Below, one piece after another: positions 46,226 through 57,006 of a stretch of DNA of 64,000 nt. Positions within the stretch are counted from its first letter, which is position 1. Every line of letters starts with the position of its first letter. Both the position numbers and the translations under genes were made by a program. The stretch lies in the NCBI GenBank assembly GCA_032718475.1, contig JAUCBJ010008979.1:18665-82664 (forward strand), in the 5' to 3' direction. The stretch comes from Nemertoderma westbladi (taxonomy: Eukaryota > Xenacoelomorpha > Nemertodermatida > Nemertodermatidae). The notes beneath the pieces are model-generated. The model made no database searches and was not told the DNA's origin. It saw nothing but the letters and a program-made list of their open reading frames with translations.

Positions 46226-47940
46226 TTATTTAATTAAAAATAAAAATAAATAATAAAAATAATTAAATAATAAATAAGTAGAAAGTCAGAAAGTAAGTAG
46301 ATAGCTAGTTAAGTTAGAAGAGTTAGAGGGTACGTAGTACCGTTAGTTACAGAAGTTAGTTAGTTAGTAAGAGGGTACGTAGTACCGTTAGTTAGTAGAG
46401 AGAGTTAGAGAAGTTGGTAAGAGGGTACGTAGTACCATTAGTTAGTAGAGAGAGTTAGAGAAGTTGGTAAGAGGGTACATAGTACCGTTAGTAGGTAGAA
46501 GTTAGGTAGTAAGAGAGTAGTACCGCTAGTTAGATAGAGATATAGTTAGTAGGAAGGTACGTAGTACCGTTAGTTAGAAAGTTAGTAGAGCAGTAGAGGG
46601 TTGTGGGCACCGTAAGTGCCACGTAGAAAGTAGTAGCAGTAGAGGTTGTGGGCACCGTAAGCGCCACATAGGAAGTAGTAAGCAGAGTGGTTGTGGGCAC
46701 CGCAAGCACCATGTAGTTAGAGTTAGTAGGGGATGCGTTGAAATAAGTAGGGCACGTGCGTGATGATGTGTTTGATTTAAGAGTAGGGTATGTTAATTAG
46801 GGTTAGTATTAGCAGAGTAGAGGTAGTAGTAGAGTGGTTGTGGGCACCGTAAGCGCCATGCAGATAGACGTAGTAACAGGGTACGTAGTACCGTTTGTGG
46901 TTGTGGGCACCGTAAGCGCCACGTAGAAAGTAGTAGCAGTAGAGGTTGTGGGCACCGTAAGCACCACGTAGGAAGTAGTAAGTAGAGGGTTGTGGGCACC
47001 ATAAGCGCCACGTAGAAAGTTAGTAGAGCAGTAGAGGTTGTGGGCACCGTAAGCGCCACGTAGGAAGTAGTAAGCAGAGTGGTTGTGGGCACCGCAAGCG
47101 CCACGTAGTTAGAGTTCGTAGGGGATGCATTGAATTAAGTGGGGCACGGGCGTGATGACGTGTTTGATGTAAGAGCAGGGTATGTTAATTAGGGTGGGTG
47201 CCGGGCACAAGAGGTGCCGGGCACAAGAAGTTAGTAGTAGAGTTAGTAAGAGTTAGTAGTAGAGTTAGTTGAGTTAGTAGAGAGTTAGTAGAGTTAGTAG
47301 AGAGTTAGTAGAGTTAGTAAGAGTTAGTAGTAGTTCACATAACTAACGTACCCACTCTGCCGGCATTCAGAACGTCACGTGCAGGCGAGGAGACGTAAAG
47401 GGGGCAGATAGAGTAGAATAGTAAAGACGGGCACATAGGGTGCCAGGTAGTAGAGTTAGAGAGTTAGAGGTAGTAGAGTAGTAGAGACGGGCACATAGGG
47501 TGCCAGGTAGTAGAGTTAGAGAGTTAGAGGTAGTAGAGTAGTAGAGAGGGCACATAGGGTGCCAGGTAGTAGAGTAGTAGAGACGGGCACATAGGGTGCC
47601 AGATAGTAGAGTGGTCGTGGGCACCCTAAGCACTACGTAGTTAGAAGAGTTGGTAAGAGTTAGAGGGAGTTAGTAGAAGTAGAGAGTTAGTAGGAGTTAG
47701 TTAGACTTAGTAGAGCTAGTTAGAGTCGGAGAGTTAGTAGAGAGTAAGAGAGTTAGATAGTTAGCAAGTAAGTAGTAGGTAGATAGTATGATAGCACAGG
47801 GGTAGCATTAGAGATTAGGGCCTTAGGGAGTGGTAGAGAGTAGAGGGGAGTATGGAGAGAAGTTAGAGTGCGATTCAGGTGTGGGGAGAGTGTAAGAGTG
47901 GGGAGAGAGTAAGAGGGGAGTTAGAGCGGAGTTAGTTAGA
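46226..47940 (+). repeat. Minisatellite region replacing pol
   Basis: A run of imprecise tandem repeats built from GTTAGTAGAG motifs, interspersed with three recurring modules: one with GGTACGTAGTACC (46330-46560), one with GTGGGCACCGTAAGCGCCAC (46605-47110) and one with GGGCACATAGGGTGCC (47425-47600). Each module contains a short palindrome. No coding frame survives. The longer modules are 45-60 bp with length variation. Confidence 0.85.
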
Positions 47941-48123
47941 GTGGCGAGAGTGTTGGGGAAACAAAAATTGTGTGAGAGAAGCACACGATCGGCCCGATAC
48001 GAGACGCCAGAGGGTAGTGACATCATACCCATAGGGAGCGGCCTGGAAAGCCGACTCCAAGAAAATAACTCCACCCCACACCCGATAATAGATCGAGTTC
48101 CAGCGGAATTGAAGCGCACTTAG
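47941..48123 (+). pseudogene. Possible C-terminal remnant of pol
   Basis: A 60-codon frame opening with GTG and ending TAG 48121, just before the hairpin and polypurine tract, the place of a pol C-terminus. The sequence (for example RSTRSARYETPEG and PIIDRVPAELKRT) shows no domain I recognise. It could equally be noise. Confidence 0.25.
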
Positions 48124-48129
48124 AGGTTG

Positions 48130-48158
48130 ATGCTATCTTCTCACCGGGAAGATAGCAT
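48130..48158. repeat. Perfect hairpin next to the polypurine tract
   Basis: An 11 bp inverted repeat, ATGCTATCTTC (48130-48140) and GAAGATAGCAT (48148-48158), with a 7-base loop. It directly abuts the G-rich polypurine tract. Confidence 0.85.
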
Positions 48159-48167
48159 GGGGGGGAG
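48159..48167 (+). other. Polypurine tract of the non-autonomous element
   Basis: GGGGGGGAG lies immediately before the TG of the 3' LTR. Confidence 0.75.
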
Positions 48168-48720
48168 TGTGAGCGTATTCAATTCCGCCACATTCAAGCC
48201 CCATAAAGTGAGGTTTAAGCAATATTGGAACTACAAGGTTGATTACCAATCAACCTTGTATCACCCCAATAAGCAGGGACAATAGGCCCCAAGGGAACAC
48301 ACACAGCGGGGGTCAGAGGTTACACCCCTGAGAGAGAGAGAGAGAGCAACAGGGGCGAAGGAAAACCCTCCAGGGGAAGCAGAAGGGCGACAACAGGGTT
48401 ATTAGCCAATGGGGGGAAGGCATCGGCTGAGTAGTGTTGTGCGGCCAACCGTGCAATATATATTACCAGTCGTTATGTCATTTGTCCAGTTATCTCAGTA
48501 CAGTCAGGCAGTACGGTGACAGTTAAGACCGTCACCACCGTCACCCATATTACCAGCAGTATTCAGTCATTAGTGCTATCTGTTATTATATCTATATCTC
48601 TATATCTCATATTATTAACAGTACTGGAACAACGACCTATTACATTTTCCATCACACGGTGCGGCTGACGCGTACACAAACAACACCGGATATACCGGGA
48701 TCCTCTCGGATCCCGTCACA
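48168..48720 (+). repeat. 3' LTR of the non-autonomous element
   Basis: 553 bp, near-identical to 42695-43250, ending TCCCGTCACA and followed by ATTGT. Confidence 0.93.
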
Positions 48721-48725
48721 ATTGT
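48721..48725. repeat. Right target duplication ATTGT
   Basis: Pairs with 42690-42694. Confidence 0.85.
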
Positions 48726-49549
48726 ACATGGTATATCTATTACCGATTCTGTACTTCAAATATGCTCCCTAAAGTTAGAGACAGTACGTTATTAACACAT
48801 AAAAATTATCGTACTTTTACAATGATCACGTTACAGCACCAACATTGAAGAAACTTTGCTAGATATACATACATACTAAACAACATTTGTCTGTGCCATC
48901 CTTCAGTAAAAGTTATGATGTCAGTTTAATATCAGAGCTGCAAAAAATGTTTCCAATATGATGAAACATGAATGCACAAACAACTTTATTCTGTTCATGT
49001 AACAATGTGATTTGTAAGAAAATCCATATTCATGGCCGGAATGGGGGGGGTGGGGCAGAATTCCTTATTAGAAATTTGCCCCAGTCCCTCTCGTCAACCC
49101 AAGGTGTTGACGAGACATTGGGGAACTAGTTTCTACCAAAAATATTTCAAATTTAATTTAAACCCAACAATAAAATATTAAAGAATAAAATACAAATATT
49201 AGTATTACAAAATATGTGGATGTTAATATTATTGCACAACTTTAAGGTATTCATATTTTACGCAGTAATTAAAAGAAACTTTTTATTTTACTTTTGTACA
49301 TGAAAAAAGATTAGAATATTTGAATTTTATTAAATATTGCAATATATATGTATTTATTGATCATCGTTTATAATATTAATAAATTACATAATATCAATAT
49401 TACTATTACTTAGTATAATATATTAAATATACGCCGCGATTACAAATACGATGTAAAATAATAATTAATTAATTTAAATTATTACAAAATTGGACACTGC
49501 GGGTCACTTTACATCATTATCTGGCATCACCAAAAATGTAAAATAACGC
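48726..49549. other. Intronic spacer with hairpin
   Basis: AT-rich, no gene seen. A hairpin (CTCGTCAAC 49090-49098 with GTTGACGAG 49106-49114) is bordered by weaker complementary CCCCAGT/ATTGGGG arms and may be a relic of a small inverted-repeat element. Confidence 0.5.
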
Positions 49550-52500
49550 TAACAACACACAGTAAGCATAGATAATAAAAACCAAAACACAGTAAGCAAA
49601 GATAATAAAAACCAACACACAGTAAACAAAGATAATAAAAACCAAAACACAGAAAGCAAAGATAATAAAAACCAACACACAGTAAGCAAAGATAATAAAA
49701 ACCAACACACAGTAAGCAAAGATAATAAAAACCAACACACAGTAAGCAAAGATAATAAAAACCAAAACACAGTAAGCAAAGATAATAAAAACCAACACAC
49801 AGTAAGCAAAGATAATAAAAACCAACACACAGTAAGCAAAGATAATAAAAACCAAAACACAGTAAGCAAAGATAATAAAAACCAACACACAGTATGCAAA
49901 GATAATAAAAACCAACACACAGTAAGCAAAGATAATAAAAACCAACACACAGTAAGCAAAGATAATAAAAACCAACACACAGTAAGCAAAGATAATAAAA
50001 ACCAACACACAGTAAGCAAAGATAATAAAAACCAACACACAGTAAGCAAAGATAATAAAAACCAACACACAGTAAGCAAAGATAATAAAAACCAACACAC
50101 AGTAAGCAAAGATAATAAAAACCAAAACACAGTAAGCATAGATAATAAAAACCAAAACACAGTAAGCAAAGATAATAAAAACCATCACACAGTAAGCATA
50201 GATAATAAAAACCAAAACACAGAAAGCAAAGATAATAAAAACCAACACACAGTAAGCAAAGATAATAAAAACCATCACACAGTAAGCAAAGATAATAAAA
50301 ACCAAAACACAGTAAGCAAAGATAATAAAAACCAAAACACAGTAAGCAAAGGTAATAAAAACCAACACACAGTAAGCAAAGATAATAAAAACCAACACAC
50401 TGTAAGCAAAGTTAATAAAACCCATCACACAGTAAGCAAAGATAATAAAAACCAAAACACAGTAAGCAAAGATAATAAAAACCAACACACAGTAAGCAAA
50501 GATAATAAAAACCATCACACAGTAAGCAAAGATAATAAAAACCAACACACAGTAAGCAAAGATAATAAAAACCAAAACACAGTAAGCAAAGATAATAAAA
50601 ACCAACACACAGTAAGCAAAGATAATAAAAACCAACACACAGTAAGCAAAGATAATAAAAACCAACACACAGTAAGCAAAGATAATAAAAACCAAAACAC
50701 AGTAAGCAAAGATAATAAAAACCAAAACACAGTAAGCAAAGATAATAAAAACCAAAACACAGTAAGCAAAGATAATAAAAACCAACACACAGTAAGCAAA
50801 GATAATAAAAACCATCACACAGTAAGCAAAGATAATAAAAACCAACACACAGTAAGCAAAGATAATAAAAACCAAAACACAGTAAGCAAAGATTATAAAA
50901 ACCAACACACAGTAAGCAAAGATAATAAAAACCAAAACACAGTAAGCAAAGATAATAAAAACCAACACACAGTAAGCAAAGATAATAAAAACCAAAACAC
51001 AGTAAGCAAAGATAATAAAAACCAAAACACAGTAAGCAAAGATAATAAAAACCAACACACAGTAAGCAAAGATAATAAAAACCAACACACAGTAAGCAAA
51101 GATAATAAAAACCAAAACACAGTAAGCAAAGATAATAAAAACCAACACACAGTAAGCAAAGATAATAAAAACCAAAACACAGTAAGCAAAGATAATAAAA
51201 ACCAACACACAGTAAGCAAAGATAATAAAAACCAAAACACAGTAAGCAAAGATAATAAAAACCAACACACAGTAAGCAAAGATAATAAAAACCAAAACAC
51301 AGTAAGCAAAGATAATAAAAACCAAAACACAGTAAGCAAAGATAATAAAAACCAACACACAGTAAGCAAAGATAATAAAAACCAACACACAGTAAGCAAA
51401 GATAATAAAAAATAAAAACCAACACACAGTAAGCAAAGATAATAAAAACCAACACACAGTAAGCAAAGATAATAAAAACCAACACACAGTTAGCAAAGAT
51501 AATAAAAACCAACACACAGTAAGCAAAGATAATAAAAACCAACACACAGTAAGCAAAGATAATAAAAACCAACACACAGTAAGCAAAGATAATAAAAAAT
51601 AAAAACCAACACACAGTAAGCAAAGATAATAAAAACCAACACACAGTAAGCAAAGATAATAAAAACCATCACACAGTAAGCAAAGATAATAAAAACCAAC
51701 ACACAGTAAGCAAAGATAATAAAAACCAAAACACAGTAAGCAAAGATAATAAAAACCAACACACAGTAAGCAAAGATAATAAAAACCAACACACAGTAAG
51801 CAAAGATAATAAAAACCAACACACAGTAAGCAAAGATAATAAAAACCAAAACACAGTAAGCAAAGATAATAAAAACCAAAACACAGTAAGCAAAGATAAT
51901 AAAAACCAAAACACAGTAAGCAAAGATAATAAAAACCAACACACAGTAAGCAAAGATAATAAAAACCATCACACAGTAAGCAAAGATAATAAAAACCAAC
52001 ACACAGTAAGCAAAGATAATAAAAACCAAAACACAGTAAGCAAAGATAATAAAAACCAACACACAGTAAGCAAAGATAATAAAAACCAAAACACAGTAAG
52101 CAAAGATAATAAAAACCAACACACAGTAAGCAAAGATAATAAAAACCAAAACACAGTAAGCAAAGATAATAAAAACCAACACACAGTAAGCAAAGATAAT
52201 AAAAACCAACACACAGTTAGCAAAGATAATAAAAACCAACACACAGTAAGCAAAGATAATAAAAACCAACACACAGTAAGCAAAGATAATAAAAACCAAC
52301 ACACAGTAAGCAAAGATAATAAAAAATAAAAACCAACACACAGTAAGCAAAGATAATAAAAACCAACACACAGTAAGCAAAGATAATAAAAACCATCACA
52401 CAGTAAGCAAAGATAATAAAAACCAACACACAGTAAGCAAAGATAATAAAAACCAAAACACAGTAAGCAAAGATAATAAAAACCAACACACAGTAAGCAA

Positions 52501-53899
52501 AGATAATAAAAACCAACACACAGTAAGCAAAGATAATAAAAACCAACACACAGTAAGCAAAGATAATAAAAACCAAAACACAGTAAGCAAAGATAATAAA
52601 AACCAAAACACAGTAAGCAAAGATAATAAAAACCAAAACACAGTAAGCAAAGATAATAAAAACCAACACACAGTAAGCAAAGATAATAAAAACCAAAACA
52701 CAGTAAGCAAAGATAATAAAAACCAACACACAGTAAGCAAAGATAATAAAAACCAAAACACAGTAAGCAAAGATAATAAAAACCAAAACACAGTAAGCAA
52801 AGATAATAAAAACCAACACACAGTAAGCAAAGATAATAAAAACCAACACACAGTAAGCAAAGATAATAAAAAATAAAAACCAACACACAGTAAGCAAAGA
52901 TAATAAAAACCAACACACAGTAAGCAAAGATAATAAAAACCAACACACAGTTAGCAAAGATAATAAAAACCAACACACAGTAAGCAAAGATAATAAAAAC
53001 CAACACACAGTAAGCAAAGATAATAAAAACCAACACACAGTAAGCAAAGATAATAAAAAATAAAAACCAACACACAGTAAGCAAAGATAATAAAAACCAA
53101 CACACAGTAAGCAAAGATAATAAAAACCAAAACACAGTAAGCAAAGATAATAAAAACCAAAACACAGTAAGCAAAGATAATAAAAACCAAAACACAGTAA
53201 GCAAAGATAATAAAAACCAACACACAGTAAGCAAAGATAATAAAAACCATCACACAGTAAGCAAAGATAATAAAAACCAACACACAGTAAGCAAAGATAA
53301 TAAAAACCAAAACACAGTAAGCAAAGATAATAAAAACCAACACACAGTAAGCAAAGATAATAAAAACCAAAACACAGTAAGCAAAGATAATAAAAACCAA
53401 CACACAGTAAGCAAAGATAATAAAAACCAAAACACAGTAAGCAAAGATAATAAAAACCAACACACAGTAAGCAAAGATAATAAAAAATAAAAACCAACAC
53501 ACAGTAAGCAAAGATAATAAAAACCATCACACAGTAAGCAAAGATATTAAAAACCAACACACAGTAAGCAAAGATAATAAAAACCAAAACACAGTAAGCA
53601 AAGATAATAAAAACCAACACACAGTAAGCAAAGATAATAAAAACCATCACACAGTAAGCAAAGATAATAAAAACCAACACACAGTAAGCAAAGATAATAA
53701 AAACCAAAACACAGTAAGCAAAGATAATAAAAACCAACACACAGTAAGCAAAGATAATAAAAACCAAAACACAGTAAGCAAAGATAATAAAAACCAACAC
53801 ACAGTAAGCAAAGATAATAAAAAATAAAAACCAACACACAGTAAGCAAAGATAATAAAAACCATCACACAGTAAGCAAAGATAATAAAAACCAACACAA
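49550..53899. repeat. 30 bp satellite array
   Basis: About 145 head-to-tail units of 30 bp (AACACACAGTAAGC followed by AAAGATAATAAAAACC). Units differ mainly at one spot: CCAACACAC, CCAAAACAC or CCATCACAC. Some units carry a 7-base AATAAAA insertion, starting near 51404, 51591, 52318, 52865, 53052, 53479 and 53816. The pair 51404/51591 recurs at 52865/53052 (offset 1461), showing higher-order duplication. Hydrophobic frames on the minus strand come from the period being a multiple of three. Confidence 0.97.
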
Positions 53900-54182
53900 G
53901 AAGTTGTGAAATTACTTGTAAAATCCATGTAGTATGAAGGCAGTACAATCTGAACTACTTTAACAGAATTAGTAAGGAATAGAAATAGCAATATCTCATC
54001 ATTGGATAGTGTCTCTGGTTTATGAGCGATAATAGTCTGTCAGCTATAGCTAAATTTATAACCGCTATTGTAGCCATATTGAATTAAGTAAATTTGTGAT
54101 TAAGTGATAATGTAATTTATGAAAATAATATTTATATTGTATAATACTTGGACTTAATTTAAGCAATTATTGGTTGTTGTTA

Positions 54183-54600
54183 TTATAACAGTTTATTTTT
54201 GTTTATTGATTTTGTATCTGTATTGTTGTATTGTGTCTTTACCGTGTTTTTTTTAATCTTTTTAATACAGTCCTCTCTACTTTCTGCCAAAATATTTGTA
54301 TCATCGAGAAATAAAATCGTATGTAAGTCACACAGGTATGTATTAGAAGCACATAAATCCTTAAAAACTAATATCATCGCGTCAATGAATATGGTAAAGA
54401 GAAACAAACTAGGGTCGGTGCCCCCTGACGTACACCAGAATCAGTTTCAATATCAAAACAGTGCAGCTTAAGAAAAGTTGATTTATATAAAGTTCTAATA
54501 TTTAACCCGCAACCCATTGCTAACAATTTGATAATTAACTTTGTAAATTATTTGATAAATTCTATCGTATGCTTTACTAAGTGTGAAATACGATATTTAG
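54183..54600 (-). pseudogene. LINE reverse transcriptase core, broken
   Basis: The minus strand shows RT motif A as SKAYDR (54582-54562), motif B as GVRQGAP (54436-54419) and motif C as FLDDT (54311-54298), where most relatives have F/MADDT or MDDT, followed by NILAESREDCIKKI. Motifs A, B and C lie in different frames, so at least two frameshifts separate them. Confidence 0.75.
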
Positions 54601-54609
54601 AATGCTTGT

Positions 54610-55075
54610 TATATTATATACATAATGATATTCAATGGTAGACATTTAAACAATATAGGTGCGATCCCGGTTGCGTTTTTATTCGCTTTCAGTGAATCAA
54701 TGGCATTGTCAGTTTCTAATGGGGTGATCAGATCGTCTAACTCCGGTATATATGGCGCTGCCGATGTATTGATATCATATAATGGAGACTCGTCAGAATC
54801 ATATAGGAGAGAGAAAAAATGTTCTGCAAATTACCCGTCTTCTGTTCTATCTTTCTCTTCAGTTATTCCACCCTTCCAATTAAAGGAACCTCCATATACT
54901 TTTTGAATCGTTTTCATTTAACAGTTTCTCCCATCTGCTATAATCATCGATATCTCCCAGTTCTGACTTCGTATCGTGATCTGTTCGTGGTTGATCGACA
55001 GGTTTGGACGATGATTCAATCAGCGTTTCTTTAAAGATGTTATTTAGTTTGTTAACTTCGTCATTTACAGTGCCC
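54610..55075 (-). pseudogene. LINE linker and RT N-terminal region
   Basis: The minus-strand reading includes WEKLLNENDSKSIWRF, then a frameshift or stop, AEHFFSLLYDSDESPLYD and ELDDLITPLETDNAIDSLK followed by NKNATGIAP. This is the usual W..LL..ND...LW and D..IT..E...AI..LK..K..G pattern between endonuclease and RT. Confidence 0.65.
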
Positions 55076-55149
55076 TGAGGTAAACTTTGTAGTTTATTAT
55101 CTAATCATTGGTAAAACAGTTTTAAATCATCCGACTTCTGGAGAAATAT

Positions 55150-55540
55150 GTTTGTGGGTCTAGTTGGTTGATTTCCATATTTATCGTAGCACGAACTATT
55201 TAAATCTCTGAGTCAATAAATCCCAATCATCTACTAAACTAAGTGGGCCTTCTATATATACAGATATGTCCCGAAATACACAGAGATAAAACCAGGAGGC
55301 GATACGTCTATAGATTTAACTACTTTCTTTATCCAATTACGTACTAAATAGTCCAACTCCACCATAAGTTTCATAATAATTATATTGATTACCATAGTAG
55401 TTATACCAAGGAATGGAGAATAAATGGCTTGACTTTACTTCAAACACCCAAATAAGATCGCAGTTAGATATGTACCTAAGAATCTTGTTATTCTCGAATT
55501 TATCGCTTAAACCGTTATCATTCCAGGAGAGTATCTTGTA
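55150..55540 (-). pseudogene. LINE AP-endonuclease N-terminus, broken
   Basis: The minus strand reads ILSWNDNGLSDKFENNKIL, then YISNCDLIWVFEVKSS and later YYETYGGVGLF. These correspond to the WNINGL, DI...E and GGVA motifs of LINE endonucleases. The first catalytic N (WNDNG) is visible. A frameshift follows GGVGLF. Confidence 0.65.
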
Positions 55541-55749
55541 AAGCCCACCACCATATCTCTCATTATCTTTACTGCTGTTCCCCTAATGACTTAGGTTTGG
55601 TTGGTACTGATTGATGATGATACCATCGACAGTAAGGATCCCCTTTCGGGAAATCATATTAGACGGCTCACCCCTGGTTCTTGGGTTTCTCTTTGCATTC
55701 AACACTCTTTTTGCACTCACCTGCTTGCCTGACACTGGACTCCCACTTC

Positions 55750-56007
55750 TTATCCAGCAGCTGCCATGCCTGTGTCATTCTTTCCGAACCGCTTGATATC
55801 GACATCTGGCATCTCAATGTTTACATCTGTGGTATTAAACACAGACATAATCTTTTCGACATCGTCAGCACCAATGTGGTTAGCTTCCTCTTCTACACCA
55901 AGAATAATGAGGTTGCATTTGCGTCTTTCAGAGTCAATCGTTTCGAGGAAACGTTGCTGTCTCCTAATCACTCTATGACTGTCCAACTCCTCTTTCACAT
56001 TTTTCAT
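55750..56007 (-). pseudogene. LINE ORF1-like remnant
   Basis: 85 codons from ATG 56007 on the minus strand. A helical, charged N-terminus (VKEELDSHRVIRRQQ) is followed by ERRKCNLIILGVEEE, the form taken by the start of the RNA-recognition fold in LINE ORF1 proteins (RR.NL.I.G.PE). Related sequence seems to continue upstream to about 56185 in another frame. Confidence 0.5.
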
Positions 56008-56208
56008 TTTAAATTTATCATTTTATTTTATTATTTTATGTAAATTTATCTTCGAAGTACTGCTCTAAACCTCGGATCTCGTTAATTACTGCGCTGTTAT
56101 TGTTACAATACTGGTACCAGCCGTCTGTACGTTCTTGTCAAGTAAACTTTTTAGTATAGTGCTCATCTCATCTTTTTTAAGCGATCCTAAGCTCGACCTA
56201 CAATTGAT

Positions 56209-56880
56209 GTGGACAAACGTACATTTAAACAACTGCATGATCTTAGGTTTAAAAATGCGGAAATAGCGAATGCTCTTTGTGTTAGTAAACGCACGGTTGT
56301 TCATTGTCGTTCTGACTTTGGATTGCGACGATTTAGTGATATATCGGGTGATATTTTAGATACTATCATACAGGAAATAATGGGTCTGACACCTAATGTG
56401 GGAGAAGTCTACATAAACGGGGCTTTGTGGTCGAGGGGTATACATATACAGCATTGGAGAGTTCACGAGTGCATGAATATTCTCCATTCAATGGGCAACG
56501 AGCATCATTCCAATACTGCTGTAATTCGGTGAAGTAATGACATTAAAAAAGCAAACTTTTTGTGGCACGTTGATACCAGCCATAAATTAATAGACTGGCG
56601 GCGATTCGTTTTTCAGGGAATAATCGATGGATATATTAGGTTAGTCACATCACTTGAAGTGAGTGACACTAGTGACAGTTACAAAGACTCAGTTGCTTAT
56701 CAGTATTTCTTAAATGCAGTCAATGAAAATGGGCTGCCAGTACGAGTTCATGGTGACCATGGCATGGAGAACTATTATATGATGTTAGTTAGACAACCAC
56801 GACTTTAGTAGAGGGATTGTGATATTAATAGGAGGTGCATTCCAACATTATATTGTTGGGAGCACTACAATCGATTTGGT
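56209..56880 (+). pseudogene. Integrase-core (DDE) transposase-like pseudogene
   Basis: Two frames, 56209-56532 and 56560-56808, are one frame split by TGA 56530-56532. The N-terminal part has a helix-turn-helix look (FKNAEIANALCVSKRTVVHCR) followed by DISGDILDTIIQEI. The second part has LWHVDTSHKLIDWR, IDGYIRLV and VRVHGDHGMEN, matching the first two acidic residues and spacing of a family of eukaryotic integrase-core proteins. The remnant after TAG 56806 keeps a YIVGSTT-like stretch, but the region of the third catalytic residue (HNxRIERLW in relatives) is degenerate. No ATG start fits; the frame opens after a TAA near 56188. Family name uncertain (perhaps IS3EU-like). Confidence 0.65.
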
Positions 56881-57006
56881 ATTTCATTTTTTAATAGGCC
56901 TTAGTGCCTGAGTACTAACAGTGGCCCAAGTGGCCCTAAATGCTAGGTAGTATCTGAGGGAAGAAGACCCCATTTCCTATTTTATTGTTTTCATATTAAT
57001 GGATAA
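56881..57006. other. Gap between convergent pseudogenes
   Basis: Short spacer with no feature seen. It lies between the 3' ends of the plus-strand integrase remnant and the minus-strand ORF. Confidence 0.4.

Larger units (their letters stand above)
42690..48725 (+). mobile_element. Non-autonomous LTR element with BEL/Pao-like gag
   Basis: Two LTRs (42695-43250 and 48168-48720), TG...CA ends, about 1-2% different plus small indels, flanked by a 5 bp duplication ATTGT (42690-42694, 48721-48725). The interior has a gag-like frame broken into three pieces, a pair of CCHC-type knuckles like those of BEL/Pao gag, no protease, RT or integrase, and about 1.7 kb of minisatellites where pol would be. 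Replication would need enzymes from a relative. The interior left half is GC-rich, unlike the AT-rich surroundings. Confidence 0.9.
53900..56185 (-). mobile_element. Degenerate LINE (non-LTR retrotransposon)
   Basis: Read on the minus strand, the pieces come in LINE order: ORF1-like remnant (56185-55750), AP-endonuclease start (about 55540-55150), linker and RT N-terminus (about 55075-54610), and RT core (about 54582-54183). There are several stops and frameshifts, so it is inactive. The 3' end appears to stop at the 30 bp satellite. Superfamily not determined; the RT style suits the Jockey/CR1 group. Confidence 0.75.

Noticed and set aside
46530-47633. Minus-strand Thr/Leu-rich frames over the minisatellites
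   Set aside because: Repeat translations with no domain.
49517-53991. Long hydrophobic minus-strand frames (IIFAYCVLVF repeats) resembling membrane proteins
   Set aside because: They are translations of the 30 bp satellite in several overlapping registers; the period is a multiple of three and there is no conserved unique domain.
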